A DNA stretch of 64,000 nucleotides from Mycolicibacterium sp. TY81. Its GTDB lineage: Bacteria > Actinomycetota > Actinomycetes > Mycobacteriales > Mycobacteriaceae. The translations under genes were made by a program, and so were the position numbers. Location: the NCBI RefSeq assembly GCF_018326285.1, contig NZ_AP023362.1:5952001-6016000 (forward strand). The letters are read 5' to 3'. Shown piece by piece: positions 1 to 7,519 of the stretch (positions are counted from its first letter, which is position 1; each line of letters opens with the position of its first letter). The notes below the pieces were generated by a model. The model did not search any database, was not told the DNA's origin, and worked only from the letters and a program-made list of their open reading frames with translations.

Positions 1-1
1 C

Positions 2-202
2 GCCATGGAGAGCTTCTTTAGCCTGCTGCAGAAGAACGTGCTCGACCGCCGCCGCTGGGACACCCGAGAACAACTCCGCATCGCGATCGTCACCTGGATC
101 GAGCGCACCTACCACCGGCGCCGCCGCCAGTCCGGCCTCGGGCGGTTGACCCCGATCGAATTCGAAGCAATCATGACCACACCGGCCAGTCAGGCCGCGT
201 GA
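2..202 (+). CDS. IS3-family transposase OrfB, C-terminal end (partial at window edge)
   Basis: Sixty-six residues of an open frame that is already open at base 2, so the gene begins left of the window. The text SFFSLLQKNVLDRRRW, then WIERTYHRRRRQ and LGRLTPIEFE, is the typical tail of an IS3-family integrase (the last part of the DDE fold, with the E of ESFF as the final catalytic acid). The element ends shortly after the stop, around base 218-233, directly against a truncated Old Yellow Enzyme gene. Family assignment is from motif recognition. Whether the off-window part is intact cannot be seen. Confidence 0.85.
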   Translation, partial: AMESFFSLLQKNVLDRRRWDTREQLRIAIVTWIERTYHRRRRQSGLGRLTPIEFEAIMTTPASQAA

Positions 203-221
203 CCGAAACTGTCACCTGATC

Positions 222-1241
222 GTGCAGCAGACCCAACTCATGGCGGATTACTACACGCAGCGCAGTGGTGCCGGGTTCATGGTGACCGAAGGTACGCAGA
301 TCGAACCGCGCGGGCAGGGCTACGCCTGGACACCCGGGATCCACAACCTTGAACAGGTTGCGGGTTGGCGCAAAGTCACCGATGCGGTTCACACCGCCGG
401 TGGGGTGATCTTCAACCAGCTCTGGCATGTGGGACGGGTGTCGCACACCTCGTTGCAGCCCGACGCCGGCGCACCGGTCGCCCCGTCGGCCATCACCGCG
501 GACGCCGTGAAGGTTTTCGTGGAAACGGGCCCGGGAGCCGGAGCGCTGGCGCCGCCGTCGCCGCCGCGGGCTCTGACGACCGGCGAGGTCAAAGACGTCG
601 TGCAGCTCTACGCCGACGCCGCGCGCAATGCTCTCGACGCCGGATTCGACGGGGTGGAAATCCACTCAGCCAACGGGTACTTGGTCAACCAGTTCATGTC
701 CACCCATACCAACCACCGCAACGACGAATACGGCGGTTCCCTGCAGAATCGCCTCCGGTTCCTGCGCGAGGTGGTCGAGGCAGTTGCCGGCGTCGTCGGT
801 AAAGACCGTCTGGGTGTGCGGTTTTCGCCATTGTTCACCACCACTGGCGAAGACCGTGTCTACCTTGGCCTTGTCGAAGATGACCCCCATGAGACCTACA
901 TCGAGGCGGTAAAGATCCTCGAAGAGGTTGGCATCGCATACGTGTCGTTGGCCGAGGCCGACTGGGACAACGCTCCCGAAATGCCGGAAAGCTTCCGTGT
1001 CGCAGTGCGCGAAAACTTCAGCGGAACCATCCTACTGGCGGGCAAGTACACCGCCGAACGCGCAGTCCGTGCCATTGAGGCTGGCTGGGCCGACTTGATC
1101 GCCTTCGGCCGACCGTTCATCGCCAACCCAGACCTGCCCGAACGGATCGCCAACGACTGGCCGCTCAACACCCCGGACCCGAGCACCATGTACGGCGGCA
1201 CCGAGAAAGGCTACACCGATTACCCCACCTACCGTAGCTAG
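222..1241 (+). CDS. Old Yellow Enzyme family alkene reductase, N-terminus lost to an IS end
   Basis: FMN-dependent NAD(P)H:enone/alkene reductase of the Old Yellow Enzyme family (NemA/XenB type), which reduces activated C=C bonds and nitro esters in the cytosol. Visible family blocks are LMADYYTQR, FNQLWHVGR, IHSANGYLVNQF followed by a run ending DEYGGS and NRLRF, and the C-terminal FMN-phosphate region AFGRPFIANPDL. Family members are about 360-370 aa and begin with about 30 residues carrying the first FMN-binding strand (usually xxPxRxG...NRxxMAPMTR). These are absent. Homology starts at about base 231, immediately after the IS3 right end. The GTG at 222 is only the first start available and probably does not yield an active enzyme. 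A perfect 15-bp stem follows the stop. I read this as a decapitated pseudogene with the rest of the frame still open. Confidence 0.85.
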   Translation: MQQTQLMADYYTQRSGAGFMVTEGTQIEPRGQGYAWTPGIHNLEQVAGWRKVTDAVHTAGGVIFNQLWHVGRVSHTSLQPDAGAPVAPSAITADAVKVFVETGPGAGALAPPSPPRALTTGEVKDVVQLYADAARNALDAGFDGVEIHSANGYLVNQFMSTHTNHRNDEYGGSLQNRLRFLREVVEAVAGVVGKDRLGVRFSPLFTTTGEDRVYLGLVEDDPHETYIEAVKILEEVGIAYVSLAEADWDNAPEMPESFRVAVRENFSGTILLAGKYTAERAVRAIEAGWADLIAFGRPFIANPDLPERIANDWPLNTPDPSTMYGGTEKGYTDYPTYRS

Positions 1242-1252
1242 TAACCGAACCA

Positions 1253-1291
1253 CGTCTTGCCGTGCAGTCGATCAGGCTGCACGGCAAGACG
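1253..1291 (+). terminator. Intrinsic-terminator-like hairpin after the OYE gene
   Basis: Perfect 15-bp inverted repeat (arms 1253-1267 and 1277-1291) around a 9-nt loop, 11 nt after the OYE stop codon. No U-tract follows, as is usual in mycobacteria. Confidence 0.7.
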
Positions 1292-1615
1292 AGTCGCACC
1301 TCGGACGCTCCGCGGCCCAGCCGAACCGCCTACGAGAAACGTTTCATGCGGACCCAACCGCGAAGCCGCCAACGAGGTACGACATGCGCCGACGACGATC
1401 ACCGATGGGCCGCGCAGCGTTCTGGCCAACTACCCAGCGCATCGGCACAAACTCGCAGGTACGCTAGTCCCTATACACGACAGGATCCGCAACATGTCCG
1501 TTCTCCAGCTCCCGGTGTGTCGAACTAGCAACGCCGCCACTGGATGTAGGCCCACGTTTACTAACTACTGTGCAACATCCGTCAGATCGGCGGCCCACCC
1601 GCGTAGCATGACCAC
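1292..1615. other. Intergenic stretch without a recognised gene
   Basis: Open frames here have no recognisable domain, poor start sites and no conserved motif. I see no RNA gene or repeat. The stretch separates the truncated OYE gene from the ArsR regulator. Confidence 0.5.
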
Positions 1616-1630
1616 GAAAGGGATCATAAA

Positions 1631-1978
1631 ATGCTGAGCACTTCACCTGAACGTACTAATTCCCAGAATTCAATAAGTATTGATGTCAACGAGGCATTGA
1701 AAGCCCTCGATAACCCTACCCGATTAACGATACTCAGTTGGCTCAAGGATCCGCGAAAAAATTTCCCCGAACAGGATATCGATCCACAAGAAGTCGGCGT
1801 GTGCGTGAGTATCATTCAAAAGCATGTCGGCTTATCACAGTCGACAGTGTCGTCATATATGGCAGTTCTGCAACGCGCGCAATTGGTAACCTCCCGACGG
1901 ATCGGGCCCTGGACGTACTACAAACGGCACGAAAAGAATATTGAGTCGCTGCTGGAAGCCTTGAATGCGCTGATTTAA
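1631..1978 (+). CDS. ArsR-family winged-helix transcriptional regulator
   Basis: A 115-aa DNA-binding regulator. The segment ALKALDNPTRLTILSWL is the ArsR signature for helices 1-2. HVGLSQSTVSSYMAVLQRA is the helix-turn-helix with recognition helix, followed by the winged hairpin LVTSRRIGPWTYYKR. There is no cysteine metal pair (CxC) in the recognition helix, so it is not an arsenic or cadmium sensor of the classic alpha-3 type and the ligand is unknown. A good ribosome site (AAAGGGA) precedes the ATG at 1631. The gene is clearly lower in GC than its neighbours (AATTC, AATAAG, AAAAAATTT), which suggests horizontal acquisition. It may act on the HAD gene downstream, but the 206-bp gap shows no clear operator. 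Confidence 0.85.
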   Translation: MLSTSPERTNSQNSISIDVNEALKALDNPTRLTILSWLKDPRKNFPEQDIDPQEVGVCVSIIQKHVGLSQSTVSSYMAVLQRAQLVTSRRIGPWTYYKRHEKNIESLLEALNALI

Positions 1979-2184
1979 CCGCTGCGCGCTCTCCTTCGCT
2001 GACCAACTGAGCACGAGCCAGCCAGGTAATAGCCTGTGGTAAAAGCTACAGCCGTCATTTCACTTTTAACTGAACACGCAAGGACGCGGGGCTACCATCA
2101 TTAACTGAGACGGCTTGATATCGCTTCGCGCAGCCCAGCCCGGCATCCACGTCAACGCCATACCGTTACAGAGGCAACTCCACT

Positions 2185-2295
2185 ATGTCACCAAGTTCTG
2201 ACAAACAGATCGGCGCCGCCCCAATCGCTCTTCCCGAACGTTCTCGATACATCCGGCACATGCGGCAGGTCAGTCATTTCGCGGAGTATCGATGA
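2185..2295 (+). CDS. Possible 36-aa leader ORF coupled to the HAD gene
   Basis: ATG at 2185 with GAGG ten bases upstream opens a 36-codon frame. Its TGA (2293-2295) overlaps the ATG of the HAD phosphatase in an ATGA arrangement, which is typical of translational coupling. The peptide (starts MSPSSDKQIG, ends SHFAEYR) has no recognisable domain. It could be a real small protein, a leader that couples translation, or chance. The RBS plus the 4-nt overlap are the only support. Confidence 0.4.
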   Translation: MSPSSDKQIGAAPIALPERSRYIRHMRQVSHFAEYR

Positions 2296-3080
2296 CGCCA
2301 ACGCCTGTAGTATTCAGCGACCTGGACGGTACGCTATACGTTGGTGACGAGCTCGTTCCCGGCGCGCCTGAGGCTGTGACAAGACTCCGAAACATGGGTT
2401 GCACGCTCCGTTTTCTCACCAACACCGATACTGTGCCACCACAGACCCTCCAAGAAACACTGCGCGAGCGCGGATTCGACGTTCGTGTCGGCGAAGTTTT
2501 CACCCCCGTATCCGCTGCCCTGCAACTCTTTGAAGCAACGCGCGGCCGGATCAACGTATTGCCGGTGGTGTCAAGCGCCTTGCTTCCGACATTTGCCCCC
2601 TACCGCCACGCCGGCGGTGCGATCACCCATGTCGTCGTCGGCAACACTCACGACACGCTAACGCATCAGCTACTCGACTTGGCGTTTCGCGCTCTCGAGC
2701 GCGGTGCGACCCTTATAGCACTCCAAAGAGGGAAGTATCGAAAACGCCCCGACGGCAACCATATCGACACCGGTGCGATCACGGCAGCGCTTGAGCACGC
2801 CACCGGCGTCACCAGCAAACTCCTCGGCAAACCATCACCAGAATTTCTGCGATCCGCCGCAGCGAGCGTGCCCGTCAAGCCGAACGCACTCTGGCTGATC
2901 GGCGACCAACCCGCCAACGATATTGCCATGGGAAACGCGGTAGGCGCACACACAATCCAGGTACGCACCGGCATGTATGCCGACCAAATCGACCTTACCC
3001 AGACACATCCCGCAGAAACCACTCTGGACTCCATCGTTGACATGCCCGCTTGGCTAACGCGCAACGAGCACCAGCACTGA
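2292..3080 (+). CDS. HAD-superfamily hydrolase (NagD/HAD-IIA type)
   Basis: A 262-aa haloacid-dehalogenase-type phosphatase of subfamily IIA. Motif I is FSDLDGTLYVGD (nucleophile Asp and acid Asp at about residues 9 and 11). Motif II is the Thr in FLTNTDT. Motif III is the Lys region LLGKPSPEF, and motif IV is IGDQPANDIAMG, which holds the Mg-binding acids. A type C2 cap lies between motifs II and III. Members dephosphorylate small phosphometabolites such as 4-nitrophenyl phosphate, nucleotides or glycerol phosphate, and the true substrate is unknown. It starts inside the stop codon of a 36-codon ORF and has no close downstream partner. Confidence 0.88.
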   Translation: MTPTPVVFSDLDGTLYVGDELVPGAPEAVTRLRNMGCTLRFLTNTDTVPPQTLQETLRERGFDVRVGEVFTPVSAALQLFEATRGRINVLPVVSSALLPTFAPYRHAGGAITHVVVGNTHDTLTHQLLDLAFRALERGATLIALQRGKYRKRPDGNHIDTGAITAALEHATGVTSKLLGKPSPEFLRSAAASVPVKPNALWLIGDQPANDIAMGNAVGAHTIQVRTGMYADQIDLTQTHPAETTLDSIVDMPAWLTRNEHQH

Positions 3081-3466
3081 TAGCCATCTAGCCGTACGAC
3101 GGTGCCTGCGCTGTGAGTGTGGCAGTAACCGGTGTACGCGGCTTTACGGCCCGTGCCGCCAGACGTGCTCATCCACCCCGCGCACCGCCACGCCATCCAA
3201 GCGGGCCTGGTCAGCGATGAGCAAACCGCTGGCCCACCGTCAGTTCGGCTGAGAGCGCCCCGCGGCGCCTTCGGCTCACACTGGACCGCCTATGACCGAT
3301 CAACCGAAAGGCCCTCTGGCACTGGGAAGCCCGTCCCACCCGGCGCCACGAGACCAGCAACCGCGACCCGCCCACAAGCCTGACCCCGTCAACTGCGACC
3401 CGGAGTCCGGCGACCATCGCCTTGGACGGAAATCGAGACTAAGACGCTCCAATACCACCTTCCTAG
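3081..3466. other. Intergenic stretch without a recognised gene
   Basis: No recognisable domain, RNA or repeat. The short open frames on both strands look like GC-rich shadows. The right end leads into the palindromic promoter of the next small gene. Confidence 0.45.
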
Positions 3467-3473
3467 ATATAGC

Positions 3474-3498
3474 GATATCGCGATATCTGGATTAGAAT
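3474..3498 (+). promoter_or_regulatory. 14-bp perfect palindrome overlapping a leaderless promoter
   Basis: GATATCGCGATATC at 3474-3487 is a perfect palindrome, preceded by a further AGATATAGC partial copy. TAGAAT at 3493-3498 fits a mycobacterial -10 (TANNNT), and the GTG start at 3506 lies 7 nt after it, as in leaderless genes. The palindrome lies just upstream of the -10, where a repressor would block RNA polymerase. AT-rich GATATC dyads are common operators of PadR/TetR-type repressors, but the factor is not identified. Confidence 0.55.
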
Positions 3499-3505
3499 CG
3501 TAGGA

Positions 3506-3793
3506 GTGACGCTCCGATCGGCAATTAATCTGCGAGGGCCGCAACTGACGCGGCGCCCAGCGAAAGTCGCCCAGCTGCTACTTGCCGGGTCGGCGTGCGT
3601 CGCTGCGATAGTATTCGCCGCAACGGCGACAGCTGAGGATTCTGCTAGCGATGCTGGAGCTGAATCGCCCAGCATCAGAATGACACTCGGCGAGACGACG
3701 ACCAAGACGACGGCTCCTTCTGAACCTCGCACGCCGTTCGCTGAGCCAGCCGTCAAGGCAATGGTGCCCTGCGGATTCACATTCGGCTGCTGA
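3506..3793 (+). CDS. Small secreted protein with N-terminal signal peptide
   Basis: A 95-aa protein. Residues 1-20 are basic (RGPQLTRRPAK), then comes a hydrophobic core (QLLLAGSACVAAIVFAA) and a probable cleavage site ATA-ED at about residue 43. The mature part is T/S/E/P-rich and ends PCGFTFGC with two cysteines that could form a disulfide. The layout resembles short exported mycobacterial proteins of unknown function. The GTG start is chosen because a -10 box lies 7 nt upstream and no RBS is needed. No function can be assigned. Confidence 0.6.
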   Translation: MTLRSAINLRGPQLTRRPAKVAQLLLAGSACVAAIVFAATATAEDSASDAGAESPSIRMTLGETTTKTTAPSEPRTPFAEPAVKAMVPCGFTFGC

Positions 3794-4381
3794 GCGTGCC
3801 CAAGAGACTGCCAAGGTCATCCCAATCGATCCAAACGACAGACCCAGTCTAGCCACCCGGATCTTTCATCCGAAACCCGTGAAGTGGAAGGTGTTTCGTG
3901 ATCAGCAAGGACATGCCTGAGGCTGGGCGGCCGTCGCTGATGGCCATGTCTAATGATTTGACCACCAAGGTGGCAATCGCCTTCGAGGCTATCGGTCAGC
4001 CGACGATGCTGCGACTGACCCTGTCGATGACAGCGCAGCAGTGCAACAGCCTTCGCTGCTGCGGTGTTGGACATATAGCATTGACCTGCAACTTATTTGG
4101 AACGAGATGCTGTAGCAGGGGCTGACCAGATAATCGACTGTGACCGCACCGCAGTGGACGTTGGAGCCACTCTGGTCCGGGCAAGTGTAGATGCCGGTCA
4201 GCCGTATCAGGGACCGACTTGGTGCGGGGGCTTCCTCGTCGGGACACCTTGGCGCACTTGGTGTTCGATGTCGTTTTGCTTGGTCCACTGAGAAGGGTGA
4301 CCGGGTAGATGCCCAGATTGCCGGCGGACTAGCTCGGTGAAGTTCCCCGAGAGCGTGGAGGCATCGACAATAGGGGTCGAG
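3794..4381. other. 588-bp stretch without a credible gene
   Basis: The frame 3898-4125 (+) contains FEAIGQPTMLRLTLS, which faintly resembles helix 2 of ArsR regulators but then falls apart. At most it is an eroded remnant. Minus-strand frames have no motif. The right part directly precedes an IS3 OrfA remnant and may be debris from the same element. Confidence 0.35.
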
Positions 4382-4550
4382 ATGCCAGAGAAACGGAAGA
4401 AGTACGACTAGGAGTTCCGTGAGGGTGCGGTCCAGATCGTCGAAGAAACGGGTAAGCCGGATCGCCCAGGTTGCTCGTGACCTGAGCGCGTATGAGGGCA
4501 CGCTGGGTAGCGCGGACACGGGCGGCCCGCGAGGGTCGCGGTGAGCTGAC
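4382..4550 (+). pseudogene. IS3-family OrfA transposase remnant (stop codon and frameshifts)
   Basis: Starts MPEKRKKYD, then an in-frame TAG at 4409, then EFREGAVQIVEETGKP. A one-base insertion near 4460 moves the frame to IAQVARDLSAYEGTLGS. A deletion follows before the basic tail REGRGELT, recognisable in another frame. These blocks are the helix-turn-helix OrfA of an IS3-family element. It is broken at three points and no OrfB follows, because an oxidoreductase gene end begins at 4556. Confidence 0.75.
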
Positions 4551-4555
4551 CCAGT

Positions 4556-5074
4556 CTAGCTGTATGTATCGCGCCAGTGGATCATATCTTTGAGTTCGCG
4601 AAAGTCGAATCCGTCTGCGTCCGGGTGGATTTCAGTGGTAAAGAACGTTACCCCCATACTCGCAAATGCGTCGGCGTCGGCGCGGCCTGTCCAGTGCACT
4701 GCGCGTTCAATCGCCGACTCATCGCGCCCTACTACCTGTGCCAACTCGCCAAGCAGTGCATTCTTACGCCGGTACTCGGCGGGGCTGGCGAACGTATGCC
4801 AGATGTCGGCGTACCGTGCCACCAAAGGCAGCGTGCGGCGCACCCCCATGCCGCCGATGAGAATCGGGATGCTGCGTGTCGGAGCCGGTATCAGTTTGTC
4901 GAGCCGCTCGCTTATGCGTTTCAGGCTGCTCTCAAATAGGTCCATCCGTGACTTGACGGTACCGTACTCGTAACCGTAAACGACGTAATCCTTTTCATAC
5001 CAACCGGATCCAATCCCCAGAATCAGGCGGCCATCGCTGATGTGATCGACTGTGCGGGCCATGTCAGCGAGAAG
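4556..5074 (-). pseudogene. Luciferase-like F420-dependent oxidoreductase, C-terminal part (split by IS256 element 1)
   Basis: C-terminal about 170 codons of a luciferase-like monooxygenase-family flavin/F420 oxidoreductase: LLADMARTVDHISDGRLILG, then GIGSGWYEKDY, then IPILIGGMGVRRTLPLVARYAD, all hallmark blocks of the family barrel. The N-terminal half is at 6537-6853 on the same strand. Removing the IS and one copy of the 8-bp duplication joins the halves in frame as ...PDLLADMART... (276 codons including stop). The upstream neighbour in the same direction is the SDR gene, also broken. As it stands no full enzyme can be made. Confidence 0.85.
5067..5074. repeat. Target-site duplication GCGAGAAG, left copy
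   Basis: 8-bp direct repeat identical to 6537-6544. It marks the left insertion point of IS256 element 1. Confidence 0.88.
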
Positions 5075-6536
5075 GGCTAAGTCCCCTGGGGTGGTGGGAA
5101 TTCGGGGACGGGGCTGAGGTGGGCGGAGATGTTCAGGCCGTGTCGGTGCCGGTGTTGGGGTGGGCCATCGCGTAGTGGTCAGTGAGTTACGTACCAAAGT
5201 GACTCACCGAAGGAAACCGCGCGATGACCCTTGACCATTCTGCCCTGCTCGCTCAGCTCGATGCACTGAAGTCCGCTGACTCGGGTGCGGTGTTCGCCGA
5301 GTTGATCCGTTCCGGGTTGCAGCAGCTCATCGAGGCCGAGGCCACCGCGGCGATCGGCGCGGGCCGTTACGAACGCAGCGACGGCCGCACGGTGCACCGC
5401 AACGGGCACCGCCCCAAGACCGTCTCCACGACCGCCGGGGACATCGAGGTGCAGATCCCCAAGCTACGGGCGGGATCGTTCTTCCCGTCGCTGCTGGAAC
5501 CCCGCCGGCGTATCGACAAGGCGCTGCACGCGGTCATCATGGAGGCCTACGTGCACGGGGTGTCCACCCGCAGCGTCGATGACCTGGTGACGGCGATGGG
5601 CGTGCAGACCGGGGTGTCCAAGTCGGAGGTGTCGCGGATCTGCGCCGGCCTGGACCGCGAGATCACAGCGTTTCGGGAACGCTCGCTGACCCACACCAGC
5701 TTCCCCTACGTGTTCTGCGATGCCACCTTCTGCAAGGTCCGCGTGGGGGGCGCACGTGGTCTCCCAGGCCCTGGTGGTCGCGACCGGCGTGTCGATCGAC
5801 GGCACCCGTGAGGTGCTGGGCACCGCGGTCGGTGACAGCGAGTCGTTCGAGTTCTGGCGCGAGTTCCTCGCCTCGCTTAAGGCGCGCGGCCTATCGGGGG
5901 GTGCACCTGGTCATCTCCGATGCGCACGCTGGGTTGAAAGTCGCTGTGGCACAGCAGTTCACGAACTCATCGTGGCAGCGGTGCCGGGTGCATTTCATGC
6001 GGAACCTGCATACCGCGGTATCGGCCAAACACGCCCCGGCGGTTACCGCGGCGGTCAAGACCATCTTCGCTCACACCGAACCCGACGAGGTCGCCGCGCA
6101 GTGGGACCGGGTCGCCGACACCCTGGCCGCGTCGTTCCCGAAGGTGGCCGCGATGATGGGCGAGGCCAAGACCGACGTGTTGGCGTTCACTGCGTTCCCG
6201 AAGGCGCATTGGCAGAAGATCTGGTCGAATAATCCGATAGAGCGTCTGAATAAAGAGATCAAGCGTCGGGCCGATGTCGTGGAGATCTTCCCCAATCCGG
6301 CGGCGTTCCTTCGCCTGGCCACCGCGGTGGTCATCGAATCCCACGACGAGTGGCAGGTCACCCGCCGCTACCTCTCCGATGTCTCCATGGACGAACTACG
6401 CGCCGTGATCGCCGCCAAACACGCCGCGGCAGCACTTGCCAAACAACACCAAATCGCCTAGCGTTCACCATGACTCGTTGATCACAACGCGTGAACCACG
6501 CCAGATCCGAAGTCCACCACTCCCCGGGACGCTATC
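5075..6536. mobile_element. IS256-family insertion sequence 1 (1462 bp)
   Basis: Bounded by the 8-bp duplication GCGAGAAG on both sides. The ends are imperfect inverted repeats of about 30 bp. The left end reads GGCTAAGTCCCCTGGGGTGG and the reverse-complemented right end reads GATAGCGTCCCGGGGAGTGG, and both continue with TGG and a TTCGG. One transposase gene fills the element. It interrupts a luciferase-like oxidoreductase gene. It differs from the other three IS256 elements in the window both in its ends and in its protein. Confidence 0.85.
5224..6461 (+). pseudogene. IS256-family transposase, two +1 frameshifts
   Basis: Mutator/IS256 DDE transposase of about 411 codons. Frame 1 runs from ATG 5224 (LLAQLDALKSADSG, EATAAIGAGRYERSDGR, FPYVFCDATFCKVRV with the first catalytic Asp). 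It shifts in the six-G run 5745-5750 to AHVVSQALVVATGVSIDGTR, and again in the six-G run 5896-5901 to VHLVISDAHAGLKVA (second Asp), then WSNNPIERLNKEIKRR (Glu) and the stop at 6459. Restoring five Gs at both places gives one open frame, so either the gene is dead or the G runs are miscounted. Confidence 0.88.
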
Positions 6537-6544
6537 GCGAGAAG
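6537..6544. repeat. Target-site duplication GCGAGAAG, right copy
   Basis: Identical to 5067-5074. It lies inside the N-terminal half of the interrupted oxidoreductase gene. Confidence 0.88.
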
Positions 6545-6853
6545 ATCCGGATTGCGGTAACCGACACCAGTTACGAGCAAGCCGATCTCGGCGCGTGAGG
6601 TGATCTCGCCCCATGAGGCCAGCGACGTCCAGCCTTCGAAATTATTGACGTCGGGCTGCACGGGTAGGAGCTCGGGCAACCCGTCGGAGGTCGGGGCGGT
6701 TGCGGGTTTATGGAAATGGTCGTAGCCGAAGATTGCGTCTACGCCGAGTTGTTCAGCGGTGATCACTGCGTCGCGCCATGTGCGGTAGTCAGGGGTGTCT
6801 CCTGGCCACAGCTGCACACCGACGCGAATAGGCAGGTTCCGACGGCTAGACAT
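6537..6853 (-). pseudogene. Luciferase-like F420-dependent oxidoreductase, N-terminal part
   Basis: First 105 codons of the gene continued at 4556-5074. The sequence IRVGVQLWPGDTPDYRTW, then AEQLGVDAIFGYDHF and IGLLVTGVGYRNPDLLA are typical N-terminal strands and loops of the luciferase-like family. ATG 6853 is preferred over ATG 6868 because GAGGT sits 8-12 nt upstream of it. Beyond 6537 the frame runs into the IS. The SDR C-terminal fragment lies 118 bp upstream in the same direction, so the two were probably co-transcribed. Confidence 0.85.
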
Positions 6854-6971
6854 ATTGATATACCTCATATTTCAATGGGATGAGCAGGACACTTATTAAT
6901 CGATGCACGCTGCATTCGGCTCCCGTGTGATCGGAATTGATGGCAGCATGGACTGTGCGGTTAGCTGGTGT

Positions 6972-7519
6972 TCAGACGGCGGTGCGGCCGCCATCTACAG
7001 CGAGGGTGACCCCGTGGATGTAGCTGGCTTGGTCGCTCGCCAAGAACACAATCGAGTTGGCGATTTCTTCAGCCTGCGCGGGACGGCCCGCGGGAGCAGG
7101 GCCAACCAGCCTGCGAAGCCCCTCACCCATAGCTGCGGTGCCTTCGGTGAATGTCGGTCCTGGACTGACCGCGTTGACCCGTATGCCCCGCGGTCCGTAC
7201 TCGGCTGCCCACGTTTTGGTGAGGGATACGACCGCAGCTTTGCTGGCGCCGTACAGACTGGTTCCGACGTTTCCGTACTCGGCGACCATCGTAGTGACAT
7301 TGACGATCACGCCATTGCCGCGTTCGGCCATCTTGGGGGCTAGTTCGGCTACCAAGAAGAACGGAACGCGAACGTTGAGATTGAACACCGCGGTGAAATC
7401 TTCTTCGGTCATCGATTCGGTTGGTCCGAACGGATAGACGCCGGCGTTGTTCACCAGCACGTCGATATGGCCGAGCCTTGTAACAGCCTCAGCAGCGAGC
7501 AGCCTCGCGGATTCGGCGT
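6972..7519 (-). pseudogene. Short-chain dehydrogenase/reductase, C-terminal part (split by IS256 element 2)
   Basis: Carries the SDR core after the first Rossmann unit: HIDVLVNNAGVYPFG (NNAG), the catalytic YGASK, GIRVNAVSPGPTFTE, and the C-terminal YIHGVTLAVDGG. The N-terminal 66 residues with TGGTSGIG lie at 9003-9208. Deleting the IS and one copy of the 7-bp duplication gives a perfect 249-codon frame (248 aa, ...SSDLHDAESARLLAAEA...), the normal length for classical SDRs. It is an NAD(P)-dependent alcohol/ketone oxidoreductase of unknown substrate, now disrupted. Confidence 0.88.
7513..7519. repeat. Target-site duplication TCGGCGT, left copy
   Basis: 7-bp direct repeat identical to 9003-9009, flanking IS256 element 2. 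Removing one copy with the element restores the SDR frame exactly. Confidence 0.8.
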
